The notes: a model not told the origin generated them from the sequence alone. Shown: positions 23,993 to 32,145, counted from the stretch's first letter. The stretch: DNA of 64,000 nucleotides from Streptantibioticus_A sp037034305 (GCA_037034305.1 JBAGJY010000009.1:197595-261594); one strand, 5' to 3'. Translations and numbers: made by a program.

Positions 23993-25891
23993 GTGAATAC
24001 GACCCTGCAGGACCCGCTCGTCGGGCACGTGCTCGACGGCCGGTACCGGATCGAGGCGCGGATCGCCGTCGGCGGGATGGCCACGGTCTACCGGGCCGTG
24101 GACACCCGTCTCGACCGCGTGCTGGCGCTGAAGGTGATGCACCCCGCGCTGGCGGGCGACGAGGCCTTCGTCGAGCGGTTCATCCGGGAGGCCAAGGCGG
24201 TGGCCCGACTCGACCATCCCAACGTGGTGGGCGTGTTCGACCAGGGCACCGACGGCACGTACGTCTACCTGGCGATGGAGTACGTGGCCGGCTGCACCCT
24301 GCGGGACGTGCTGCGGGAGCGCGGCGCGCTGCCGCCACGGGCCGCGCTGGACATCCTGGAGCCGATACTGGCCGCGCTGGGCGCCGCGCACCGTGCGGGT
24401 CTGGTGCACCGCGACATGAAGCCGGAGAACGTCCTGATGGGCGACGACGGCCGGGTCAAGGTCGCCGACTTCGGCCTGGTGCGCGCGGTGGGCACCGACA
24501 CCACCTCCACCAGCGGTTCGGTGCTGGGCACCGTGTCGTATCTGGCGCCTGAGCAGATCGAGCACGGCACCGCCGACGAGCGCTCCGACGTCTACGCGTG
24601 CGGTGTGCTGCTCTACGAGATGCTCACCGGCGCCAAGCCGCACAACGGCGGCACTCCGGCCGCCGTGCTCTACCAACATCTACACGAGGACATCGCGCCG
24701 CCCTCGGCCACCGTGCCCGGGCTCGCGGCCGAGCTGGACGAGCTGGTGACCACCATGGCGTCCCGTTCGCCGCAGCCGCGTCCGGCCGACGCGGTGGCGG
24801 CGCTGGGGCGGCTGCGTACGGCGCGCTCCGCGCTGACCGACGAGCAGCTGGACGCGGTGCCGCCGCAGGCCCTGTCGGGCGCGGAGGACGACGACCGTAC
24901 GACGGTCATCCGCCGCACCGAACGCACCGAGGTGATCAACCGCACCACCCGCTTTCACCTTCCGCCGAACCTGATCAGGTCCGAGGACTCCCCTGCGCCG
25001 CGCATGTTCAGGCGGCTGCCGCGGCGCGGCCTGATAGCGATCGTCACGGTGCTCGCGGTGCTGTTCGGCACCGGGGCGGTGGTCTGGTACGTGGGTTCCG
25101 GCCAGTTCACCAGCGTGCCGCCGGTGCTGGCGCTGTCCAGGGCGCAGGCCGAGCAGAAGCTGCGGGGCGCCGGGCTCGGGGTGCGGGTGAGCGAGGACTT
25201 CAGCGAGACGGTCGCCAAGGACCACGTGATCTCCACCGATCCGGGCCCGGGCGCCCGCATCCGCGGCAACGGCACGGTGCGGGTGGTCCTCTCACGCGGA
25301 CCGCAGCGCACCGATGTGCCGCAGGTGGTCGGCAAGCCGCTGGCCCAGGCGCAGCAGCAGATCAGGGACGCCGGGCTGACCCCGGGCACGGTGGCCCACA
25401 CGTTCAACGACACGGTGCCGTCGGGCGCGGTGATCTCCACCGATCCCGCGCCGGGCACGCCGCGCAAGAACGGCGACGCGGTGGCGATCACCGTCAGCCG
25501 GGGCAAGGCGGTACCGATCCCCGACGTGGTGGGCTCCACCGTCAGCGACGCCGAACAGAAGCTGCAGGCCGCCGGGTTGAAGGCACAGGTCTCCGGCAGC
25601 CCGGAGTTCTCCGACTCGGTGCCGAAGGACTCCGTCGCCCAGCAGAGCCCGGCAGGCGGCCAGGCCGCGCAGGGCGACACGGTGACGCTGACCGTCTCCA
25701 AGGGCCAGCAGCTGTTCAAGGTGCCGGACGTGACCGGGCAGGACACCGACACCGCGAAGCAGACCCTTGAGGCGGCGGGCTTCAAGGTGACCGTGATCAA
25801 CCTGTTCTTCACCGGCAAGGTCTTCAACGAGTCGCCCGGTGGCGGTTCGATGCAGCCGAAGGGCACCACGATCACCCTGTGGGCGCGCTGA
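23993..25891 (+). CDS. pknL: Membrane Ser/Thr kinase with four PASTA domains (PknL-like)
   Basis: A 632-residue eukaryotic-type kinase. The kinase domain is at about 16-280: Gly-rich loop GGMATVYRAVD, Lys47, catalytic HRDMKPEN (Asp141), DFG 159-161. A basic juxtamembrane segment and one membrane helix (about 343-367) follow, then four extracellular PASTA repeats (first DVP/PDV-type motifs near 373, 440, 510 and 578). PASTA domains sense muropeptides or lipid II. The symbol is by inference: the Rv2175c-type partner gene is nearby and mycobacterial PknL lies in the same block. The stop overlaps the next gene's start (TGATG). Probably leaderless. Confidence 0.88.
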   Translation: MNTTLQDPLVGHVLDGRYRIEARIAVGGMATVYRAVDTRLDRVLALKVMHPALAGDEAFVERFIREAKAVARLDHPNVVGVFDQGTDGTYVYLAMEYVAGCTLRDVLRERGALPPRAALDILEPILAALGAAHRAGLVHRDMKPENVLMGDDGRVKVADFGLVRAVGTDTTSTSGSVLGTVSYLAPEQIEHGTADERSDVYACGVLLYEMLTGAKPHNGGTPAAVLYQHLHEDIAPPSATVPGLAAELDELVTTMASRSPQPRPADAVAALGRLRTARSALTDEQLDAVPPQALSGAEDDDRTTVIRRTERTEVINRTTRFHLPPNLIRSEDSPAPRMFRRLPRRGLIAIVTVLAVLFGTGAVVWYVGSGQFTSVPPVLALSRAQAEQKLRGAGLGVRVSEDFSETVAKDHVISTDPGPGARIRGNGTVRVVLSRGPQRTDVPQVVGKPLAQAQQQIRDAGLTPGTVAHTFNDTVPSGAVISTDPAPGTPRKNGDAVAITVSRGKAVPIPDVVGSTVSDAEQKLQAAGLKAQVSGSPEFSDSVPKDSVAQQSPAGGQAAQGDTVTLTVSKGQQLFKVPDVTGQDTDTAKQTLEAAGFKVTVINLFFTGKVFNESPGGGSMQPKGTTITLWAR

Positions 25892-26751
25892 TGGGTACGG
25901 CACGCAATCCGGTTGGCGCCCATGTCCCGGTGGCCGGCGGGCTGGCGAAGGCGGGCCTGGGGTACGCGCGGGACATCGGCGCGGAGACGGTGCAGGTCTT
26001 CGTCGCCAACCCGCGCGGCTGGGCGACGCCGGTGGGCAGTCCGGCACAGGACGAGGCGTTCCGCGAACAGTGCGCGGCGGCGGGCATACCGGCGTACGTA
26101 CACGCGCCCTACCTGATCAACTTCGGCTCGCACACGGCGGCGACGGTCGACAACTCGGTGGCCTCGCTGCGGCATTCGCTGCGCCGGGGCCGGGCGATCG
26201 GGGCGCTGGGCGTGGTGGTGCACACCGGTTCGGCGACCGGCGGACGGTCCAGGGAGGTGGCGCTGGCACAGGTACGTGAGCGGATGCTGCCGCTGCTGGA
26301 CGAGCTGGAGCACGAGGACGACCCGTGGCTGCTGTTGGAGCCCACGGCCGGGCAGGGCGCGTCGCTGTGCTCGCTGGTCACCGACCTGGGGCCGTACTTC
26401 GAGGCGCTCGACCGGCATCCGAGGCTGGGCGTGTGCCTGGACACCTGCCATGTCTTCGCCGCGGGCCACGACCTGGCGGAGTCCGGCGGCATGAAGCAGA
26501 CGCTCGACCTGCTGACCGAGACGGTCGGGGAGGGGCGGCTGCGGCTGGTCCACGCCAACGACTCCAAGGACGTGGTCGGCGCGCACAAGGACCGGCACGA
26601 GAACATCGGCGCCGGACACATCGGCGCGGAGCCGTTCCGCGAGCTGCTCCGCCATCCGGCGGCGCAGGGCGTACCGCTGGTGATCGAGACTCCGGGGCCG
26701 AAGGCCAACTACGCGGCCGACGTGGCCCGCCTGAAGGCACTGCGGGGTTAG
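25891..26751 (+). CDS. nfo: Deoxyribonuclease IV-like TIM-barrel endonuclease
   Basis: A 286-residue AP-endonuclease-2-family protein, which would nick DNA at abasic sites in base excision repair. It begins PVGAHVPVAGGL; metal-ligand regions are visible in YVHAPYLINF, HTGSATGG, LLEPTAGQG, CLDTCHVFAAGHDL, LVHANDSKD and RHENIGAGHIG. ATG 25891 overlaps the kinase stop, so it is co-translated with a signalling kinase, which is unusual. An upstream GTG at 25879 is rejected because of this coupling. Confidence 0.88.
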   Translation: MGTARNPVGAHVPVAGGLAKAGLGYARDIGAETVQVFVANPRGWATPVGSPAQDEAFREQCAAAGIPAYVHAPYLINFGSHTAATVDNSVASLRHSLRRGRAIGALGVVVHTGSATGGRSREVALAQVRERMLPLLDELEHEDDPWLLLEPTAGQGASLCSLVTDLGPYFEALDRHPRLGVCLDTCHVFAAGHDLAESGGMKQTLDLLTETVGEGRLRLVHANDSKDVVGAHKDRHENIGAGHIGAEPFRELLRHPAAQGVPLVIETPGPKANYAADVARLKALRG

Positions 26752-26764
26752 TAATCCGAGCCCC

Positions 26765-26868
26765 TGGCGGGGCCACCCTGAGTGGGTGAAAATCGGGCCG
26801 TGGCCGTCTGGCCGACAACGCTGCCGCAGAAGATCGACGGCACATCGCCGCGCACCCCAGCGGAGCGC
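26765..26868. repeat. Dispersed intergenic repeat, copy C
   Basis: Between convergent genes. AGATCGACGGCACATCG followed by CCGCGCACCCCAGCGGAGCG matches the second module of copy A with few changes. Confidence 0.55.
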
Positions 26869-27483
26869 TCAGAGCTCTGGGCCGTCGCCCGGTTCCTCCT
26901 GGTAGGAGTAGCGCTGTTCGCGCCAGGGGTCGCCGACGTTGTGGTAGCCGCGCTCCTCCCAGAAGCCGCGGCGGTCGGCGACCATGTACTCCACGCCGCG
27001 CACCCACTTGGGGCCCTTCCAGGCGTACAGGTGCGGCACTATCAGCCGTACCGGGAAGCCGTGCTCAGCGGTGAGCAGCTCACCGCCGCGATGCGTGGCG
27101 AATATCGACTTGTCGTCAGCGAAGTCGTCCAACCGCAGGTTGGAGCTGAAGCCGTACTCGGCCCAGACCATGACATGGGTGACCTCGGGGGCGGGCGGCG
27201 CCAGCTTGAGCACCGTGGAGGTGGCCACCCCGCCCCACTCCACGCCGAGCATGGAGAACTTGGTGACGCAGTGGAAGTCGCCGATCACCGTGGCGTGCGG
27301 CAGCGCCGAGAACTCCTCGTGGTTCCAGCAGTGCTTCTCACCGTCGGCCGTGGCGCCGAAGACCCGGAACTCCCAGCGGTCCGGCTTGAACCTGGGCACC
27401 GGCCCATAGTGCAGAACCGGCCAGCCGCGCTGAAGCCGCTGCCCGGGAGGAAGCTCTCCTTCGCGGCGTTCCGACTGACCCAT
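26869..27483 (-). CDS. Sulfite oxidase-like molybdopterin oxidoreductase
   Basis: A 204-residue protein consisting of the molybdopterin domain of the sulfite-oxidase/YedY fold. The molybdenum-ligand cysteine is probably Cys72 in DFHCVTKFS. Further family segments are WAEYGFSSNL, ENGFP-like AEHGFPVRLIVPHLYAWKG and KWVRGVEYM. No signal peptide is present, so it appears cytoplasmic, unlike YedY. ATG 27483 has GGAG just upstream. Substrate unknown. Divergent from bfr. Confidence 0.88.
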   Translation of the reverse strand: MGQSERREGELPPGQRLQRGWPVLHYGPVPRFKPDRWEFRVFGATADGEKHCWNHEEFSALPHATVIGDFHCVTKFSMLGVEWGGVATSTVLKLAPPAPEVTHVMVWAEYGFSSNLRLDDFADDKSIFATHRGGELLTAEHGFPVRLIVPHLYAWKGPKWVRGVEYMVADRRGFWEERGYHNVGDPWREQRYSYQEEPGDGPEL

Positions 27484-27654
27484 GTCTCCATGGTGACAGA
27501 CCGGGCGGCATGCTCTTGACCAGCGGTGCGCCCCCCAGCAGACAATCCGGGCAAGCCGCCATGAGTGTGTACTTACTGGATCGCTCTGCCGCTCGATGCG
27601 AGGATGCGCCCATCTGCCCCGCCCACAGGGCACCAGTGAAGGGACGGCGTTGCC

Positions 27655-28137
27655 ATGCAGGGCGACCCAGAGGTGATCGAGTTCCTCAACGAGCAGCTGA
27701 CCGGCGAACTCACGGCCATCAACCAGTACTTCCTGCACGCGAAGATGCAGGAGAACCTCGGTTGGTACAAGCTCGCGAAGTACACCCGGGCCGAGTCGTT
27801 CGACGAGATGAAGCACGCCGAGGTGCTCACCGACCGGATCCTGTTCCTGGAGGGGCTGCCCAACTACCAGCGGCTGTTCCACGTCAGGATCGGCCAGACG
27901 GTGACCGAGATGTTCCAGGCGGACCGGCAGGTCGAGGTGGAGGCGATCGACCGGCTGCGGCGCGGCATCGAGGTGATGCGGGCGAAGGGCGACATCACCT
28001 CGGCCAACATCTTCGAGGACATCCTGACCGACGAGGAACACCACATCGACTACCTCGACACCCAGCTGGAGCTGGTGGAGAAACTCGGCGAGCCGCTCTA
28101 CATCGCGCAGGTCATCGAGCAGCCGGACGCCTCGTAG
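27655..28137 (+). CDS. bfr: Bacterioferritin
   Basis: Haem-containing 24-mer iron store with ferroxidase activity. The 160-residue protein keeps all ferroxidase ligands at the standard positions: Glu18, Glu51, His54, Glu94, Glu127 and His130, and the haem-axial Met52. ATG 27655 follows AAGGGACGG. Convergent with the bacterioferritin-associated ferredoxin gene, only 7 bases apart. Confidence 0.96.
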   Translation: MQGDPEVIEFLNEQLTGELTAINQYFLHAKMQENLGWYKLAKYTRAESFDEMKHAEVLTDRILFLEGLPNYQRLFHVRIGQTVTEMFQADRQVEVEAIDRLRRGIEVMRAKGDITSANIFEDILTDEEHHIDYLDTQLELVEKLGEPLYIAQVIEQPDAS

Positions 28138-28144
28138 ACCGGAC

Positions 28145-28453
28145 TCAGGCCGCCTTGACGGGGGCCGGAACCGGCCGCGGCGCCGCCACGGGCCGGACGG
28201 GGGACGGCCTCACGGCGGAGGGCGCCGCCGGGGTCAGCCTGGCCTGGATCTCCTCACGCGAGACCTCGGTACGCGGGGCACAGCCGCCGCCCCGGCCCAG
28301 TAGCGCCTGGATGCGGCGGACACAGGACCCGCAGTCGGTCCCCGCCTTGCACGCGGAGGCCACGTCGCGCGGCGTACAGGCACCGGCCGCCTGGTGCGCA
28401 TGCACCTGCGCCTCGGTCACACCGAAGCAGCTGCACACGTACACGCGATCCAC
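28145..28453 (-). CDS. bfd: Bacterioferritin-associated [2Fe-2S] ferredoxin
   Basis: Reduces the bacterioferritin core to release iron. The 102-residue protein has the four cluster cysteines (Cys7, Cys9 and Cys41, Cys44 in CSCF and DCGSC). After about residue 55 it carries a Pro/Ala/Val-rich tail absent from the ~64-residue enterobacterial Bfd. Start GTG 28453. A sequence closely matching an IdeR/DmdR1 iron box lies 23 bases upstream, so expression under iron starvation is expected. Confidence 0.92.
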   Translation of the reverse strand: MDRVYVCSCFGVTEAQVHAHQAAGACTPRDVASACKAGTDCGSCVRRIQALLGRGGGCAPRTEVSREEIQARLTPAAPSAVRPSPVRPVAAPRPVPAPVKAA

Positions 28454-28475
28454 TCCCAGCAGGTCCCTTGATCAG

Positions 28476-28494
28476 TGAGGCAAACCTAACCTTA
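28476..28494 (-). promoter_or_regulatory. Putative iron box (IdeR/DmdR1 operator) upstream of bfd
   Basis: On the minus strand the 19-base sequence TAAGGTTAGGTTTGCCTCA agrees with the actinobacterial iron-box consensus (TWAGGTWAGSCTWACCTWA) at roughly 14-15 positions. Confidence 0.75.
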
Positions 28495-28522
28495 CCTGCC
28501 GCGGTGGCCGCGGAAAAGCACC

Positions 28523-28555
28523 GAGGGGCACGGATCGGTGTGATCCGTGCCCCTC
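28523..28555 (-). terminator. Hairpin terminator after the DAHP synthase gene
   Basis: Perfect 14-base stem (GAGGGGCACGGATC and its complement) with a 5-base loop, about 60 bases past the stop of the minus-strand DAHP synthase gene and before bfd's iron box. Confidence 0.8.
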
Positions 28556-28616
28556 TCATTTTCTGGGCTCGCTCCCGTCACGCGTGAGGGCCGGAGCCGC
28601 CGCGTGATGAGTACCG

Positions 28617-29966
28617 CTACTGCTGCCGGTACATCTCCGCCACCAGGAAGGCCAGGTCCAGGGACTGGCTGCGGTTGAGCCGGGGGTCGCAGGCCGTCTC
28701 GTAGCGCTGGTGCAGGTCGTCCACGAAGATCTCGTCGCCGCCGCCCACGCACTCGGTGACGTCGTCACCGGTCAGCTCCACGTGGATGCCGCCGGGGTGG
28801 GTGCCCAGGCCCTTGTGGACCTCGAAGAAGCCCTTGACCTCGTCCAGCACGTCGTCGAAGCGGCGGGTCTTGTGCCCGGAGGCCGCCTCGAAGGTGTTGC
28901 CGTGCATCGGGTCGCACACCCACGCCACCTGGGCGCCGGACGCGGTGACCTTCTCCACCAGCTCGGGCAGCCGGTCGCGGATCTTGTCGGCGCCCATCCG
29001 GGTGATGAACGTCAGCCGACCGGGCTCGCGCTTCGGGTCGAGCCGGTCGATCAGGGTGAGCGCGTCCTGCGGCGTGCTCGTCGGGCCGAGCTTCACACCG
29101 ATCGGGTTGCGGATCCGGGAGGCGAACTCGATGTGCGCGCCATCCAGCTGCCGGGTGCGCTCGCCGATCCACACCATGTGCCCGGAGACGTCGTACAGCT
29201 GGCCGGTGCGCGAGTCCACCCGGGTCAGCGCCGACTCGTAGTCCAGGATCAGCGCCTCGTGCGAGGAGTAGAACTCGACGGTCTTGAACTCCTCCGGGTC
29301 CGTCCCGCACGCCTTCATGAAGTTCATCGCGTTGTCGATCTCCCGCGCCAGCGCCTCGTAGCGCTGGCCGGAAGGGGAGGACCGCACGAAGTCCTGGTTC
29401 CAGGCGTGCACCTGCCGTAGGTCGGCGTAGCCGCCGGTGGCGAAGGCGCGCACCAGGTTCAAGGTGGCGGCCGAGGCGTGGTACATCCGCTTGAGCCGCT
29501 CCGGGTCCGGGGTGCGGGCCTCGGCGGTGAACTCGAAGCCGTTGACGCTGTCACCGCGGTACGTGGGCAGGGTGACGCCGTCGCGGGTCTCGGTCGGCTT
29601 GGAGCGCGGCTTGGAGTACTGGCCGGCGATCCGGCCGACCTTCACCACCGGCACCGACGCCGCGTAGGTGAGCACGGCGCCCATCTGGAGCAGCGTCTTG
29701 AGCTTGTTGCGGATGTGGTCGGCGGAGACCGCGTCGAACGCCTCCGCGCAGTCACCGCCCTGGAGCAGGAACGCCTCGCCACGGGCGACGGCTCCCATCC
29801 GGCTGCGCAGCAGGTCGCACTCGCCCGCGAAGACGAGCGGCGGATACGACTCGAGGTCGGCGATCACATCGCGCAGAGCCTCGGGGTTGGGCCACTCGGG
29901 CTGCTGCGCCGCGGGAAGGTCGCGCCAGGTGTTGCCACTGGCAGTGGGTTCAACGTTCACGGTCAC
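28617..29966 (-). CDS. Class II DAHP synthase (3-deoxy-7-phosphoheptulonate synthase)
   Basis: First step of the shikimate pathway, condensing PEP and erythrose 4-phosphate. The 449-residue plant/actinobacterial-type enzyme shows FAGECDLLRSRMG, FLLQGGDCAEAF (metal-binding Cys), RIAGQYSKPRS, GVKLGPTSTP, and WVCDPMHGNT. GTG 29966 is preceded 7 bases upstream by TAGTGT, a leaderless arrangement. It is divergent from the attenuator-controlled anthranilate synthase, placing aromatic precursor supply and the tryptophan branch head to head. Confidence 0.96.
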   Translation of the reverse strand: MTVNVEPTASGNTWRDLPAAQQPEWPNPEALRDVIADLESYPPLVFAGECDLLRSRMGAVARGEAFLLQGGDCAEAFDAVSADHIRNKLKTLLQMGAVLTYAASVPVVKVGRIAGQYSKPRSKPTETRDGVTLPTYRGDSVNGFEFTAEARTPDPERLKRMYHASAATLNLVRAFATGGYADLRQVHAWNQDFVRSSPSGQRYEALAREIDNAMNFMKACGTDPEEFKTVEFYSSHEALILDYESALTRVDSRTGQLYDVSGHMVWIGERTRQLDGAHIEFASRIRNPIGVKLGPTSTPQDALTLIDRLDPKREPGRLTFITRMGADKIRDRLPELVEKVTASGAQVAWVCDPMHGNTFEAASGHKTRRFDDVLDEVKGFFEVHKGLGTHPGGIHVELTGDDVTECVGGGDEIFVDDLHQRYETACDPRLNRSQSLDLAFLVAEMYRQQ

Positions 29967-29973
29967 AAGGCCA

Positions 29974-29979
29974 ACACTA
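29974..29979 (-). promoter_or_regulatory. Probable -10 box (TAGTGT), leaderless DAHP synthase
   Basis: Minus-strand TAGTGT, then 7 bases, then the GTG start at 29966. Confidence 0.6.
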
Positions 29980-30051
29980 CGGGGTCTCGGGCGGATCTTT
30001 CCGCCGATGCCCGCAAGGTGAGACAGCCGCTGGTCATCCGTGGACGTGCGC

Positions 30052-30057
30052 TAGGGT
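30052..30057 (+). promoter_or_regulatory. Probable -10 box (TAGGGT) of the trp leader transcript
   Basis: TAGGGT, then 7 bases, then the leader-peptide ATG at 30065, so the leader mRNA would itself begin at its start codon. Confidence 0.6.
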
Positions 30058-30064
30058 CAAGGCC

Positions 30065-30133
30065 ATGTACGCACGACCGATGCTCGCCTGCCGCACGGCA
30101 TGGTGGTGGACCGCTGATCCGGCGGCCCACTGA
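30065..30133 (+). CDS. trpL: trp operon leader peptide (TrpL)
   Basis: A 22-codon ORF with three consecutive Trp codons (13-15; 30101-30109) followed by TADPAAH. WWWTAxPAAH is the pattern known for actinobacterial trp leader peptides. Ribosome stalling at these codons when charged tRNA-Trp is scarce would release the downstream attenuator. Confidence 0.92.
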   Translation: MYARPMLACRTAWWWTADPAAH

Positions 30134-30180
30134 TCGCGCGTACCCAGGAGTTTTCGCGAAGGCCGCCCGAGGGCGGCCTT
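30119..30180 (+). promoter_or_regulatory. Transcription attenuator of the anthranilate synthase gene
   Basis: Two exclusive pairings are visible. The terminator is AAGGCCGCCC/GGGCGGCCTT (30159-30180). The antiterminator pairs GGCGGCC (30121-30127) with GGCCGCC (30161-30167). A ribosome stalled at the third Trp codon would leave 30121 onward free to form the antiterminator. The stem has no long U-run. Confidence 0.85.
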
Positions 30181-30219
30181 CGGCGTGTCTGGCCGCCCTC
30201 CGTATCCGGAAGGACCGCC

Positions 30220-32136
30220 ATGAACGCCAGCCCCAGCGCTCTCGTGGAGCGCTTGTGCTCCGCTGACCGCCCGCCGTTCGCCCTGCTGCACCGCCGTACG
30301 CCCGGCCGGGCCTCGGACGGCGTCGAGTTGCTGCTCGGCCCGGTGACCCGGCTGGAGCGGCTGGCCGACATCCCGCTGCCGTCCGGGGTGCCGGACGGCG
30401 GCGCGGCGCTGGACGCGCTGGCGCTGGTGCCGTTCCGGCAGATCCGGGAACGCGGCTTCGACGTGCGGGACGACGGCACGCCGCTGCTGGTGCTGCGGCC
30501 GGACGAGACGCACCGGCTGCCGCTGCCGGACCTCCTGGAGGCGCTGCCGCGGCACGCGGTGGCAGTCGAGGGCGGCGCGTTCGACGTGGACGACGAGGCG
30601 TACGCGCGGATCGTGCGGAGGGTCGTCGAGGACGAGATCGGCCGGGGCGAGGGCGCGAACTTCGTGATCCGCCGGACCTTCCGCGGCGAGATCCCCGGCT
30701 TCACCGCCGCCGACGCGCTCGCCCTGTTCCGGCGGCTGCTGACCGGCGAGCGCGGCGCGTACTGGACGTACCTGGTGCACACCGGCGAGCGCACCCTGGT
30801 CGGCGCCAGCCCCGAGGTCCACGTGCGGTTGTCCGGCAGGACGGTGGTCATGAACCCGATCTCCGGCACCTACCGCTACCCGGCGCAGGGGCCGTCCGCC
30901 GAGGGGCTGCTGGCCTTCCTGCGGGACGCGAAGGAGGCGGAGGAGCTGACCATGGTCGTCGACGAGGAACTGAAGATGATGTGCACCGTCGGCGACCTCG
31001 GCGGCCAGGTGGTCGGCCCCCGGCTGAAGGAGATGGCGCATCTGGCGCACACCGAGTACGAGCTGCGCGGTAGCAGTTCGATGGACGTGCGGGAGGTGCT
31101 GCGCGAGACGATGTTCGCCGCGACGGTGACCGGCTCACCGGTGCAGAACGCCTGCCGGGTCATCGAGCGCCACGAGCCGGACGGCCGCGGCTACTACGCG
31201 GGCGCCCTCGCGCTGATCGGCCGGGACGCGGGCGGCGCGCGGACCCTGGACTCCCCCATCCTCATCCGCACCGCCGACATCACCGCGGACGGACGGCTCG
31301 GCGTCTCGGTGGGCGCCACCCTGGTGCGCCGCTCCGACCCGCACGCGGAGGTGGCCGAGACGCACGCCAAGGCCGCCGCGGTACTGGCCGCGCTCGGCGT
31401 GCGCCCGGCCGCCGCACCCGCCGCCGACGGTCCGCGGCCCCGGCTCGCGGACGACATCCGGGTGCGGGCCGCGCTCGACGCGCGCCGGGCGAACCTGGCG
31501 CCGTTCTGGCTGCGGATGCGGGAGCCGCGGCAGAGCGAGCCGAGCGGCCACGCGCTGGTGGTCGACGGCGAGGACACCTTCACCGCGATGCTGGCGCACC
31601 TGCTGCGCTCCTGCGGCCTGGCGGTGACCGTGCGCCGCTACGACGAGCCCGGCCTGCGGGACGCGGCGCTGGCCCACCGCGGCCCGGTGGTGCTCGGCCC
31701 GGGCCCCGGCGACCCGTCGGACCGCAGTGACCCCAGGGTGCGCCAACTGCGGGCGCTGGCCGCCGCGTTGCTCGGCGGGCACCGACACGGGCTGCTCGGG
31801 GTGTGCCTCGGGCACGAGCTGATCGCCGCCGAGCTGGGCCTGGACATCGTCCGCAAGCCGGTGCCGTTCCAGGGCGCGCAGGAGCGGATCGACGTGTTCG
31901 GCCGCGCGGAGACGGTCGGGTTCTACAACACGTTCACCGCGCGGTGCGATGACGCCGCCGCGGACGAACTGGGCATGCACCGCGTCGAGTTGTCCCGCGA
32001 CCCGGCCACCGGTGACGTGCACGCCCTGCGCGGCCCGGGCTTCGCGGGCGTCCAGTTCCATCCGGAGTCGGTGCTGACCCTGAACGGCACGGGGATCGTT
32101 GAGGAGTTGCTGAACGCCGTGACGGTGCGGGCCTGA
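30220..32136 (+). CDS. trpE: Fused anthranilate synthase (TrpE-TrpG)
   Basis: Converts chorismate and glutamine to anthranilate. The 638-residue protein joins a chorismate-binding component I (about 1-400; MNPISGTYRYPAQG and ELRGSSSMDVREVL-type motifs) to a glutamine amidotransferase (about 445-638) with nucleophile Cys in LGVCLGHEL and the His/Glu pair in VQFHPES. The usual LLES tryptophan-binding motif reads LLLG, so feedback inhibition may be altered. The PhzE group has the same fusion, but the trp attenuator argues for tryptophan supply. A possible second role in a specialised pathway cannot be excluded. Confidence 0.92.
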   Translation: MNASPSALVERLCSADRPPFALLHRRTPGRASDGVELLLGPVTRLERLADIPLPSGVPDGGAALDALALVPFRQIRERGFDVRDDGTPLLVLRPDETHRLPLPDLLEALPRHAVAVEGGAFDVDDEAYARIVRRVVEDEIGRGEGANFVIRRTFRGEIPGFTAADALALFRRLLTGERGAYWTYLVHTGERTLVGASPEVHVRLSGRTVVMNPISGTYRYPAQGPSAEGLLAFLRDAKEAEELTMVVDEELKMMCTVGDLGGQVVGPRLKEMAHLAHTEYELRGSSSMDVREVLRETMFAATVTGSPVQNACRVIERHEPDGRGYYAGALALIGRDAGGARTLDSPILIRTADITADGRLGVSVGATLVRRSDPHAEVAETHAKAAAVLAALGVRPAAAPAADGPRPRLADDIRVRAALDARRANLAPFWLRMREPRQSEPSGHALVVDGEDTFTAMLAHLLRSCGLAVTVRRYDEPGLRDAALAHRGPVVLGPGPGDPSDRSDPRVRQLRALAAALLGGHRHGLLGVCLGHELIAAELGLDIVRKPVPFQGAQERIDVFGRAETVGFYNTFTARCDDAAADELGMHRVELSRDPATGDVHALRGPGFAGVQFHPESVLTLNGTGIVEELLNAVTVRA

Positions 32137-32145
32137 AGAGGAGCG

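Noticed and set aside
30220..32136. PhzE/ADIC synthase of a phenazine-type cluster
   Set aside because: Same domain fusion, but the Trp-codon attenuator and the absence of other phenazine-type genes favour anthranilate synthesis.
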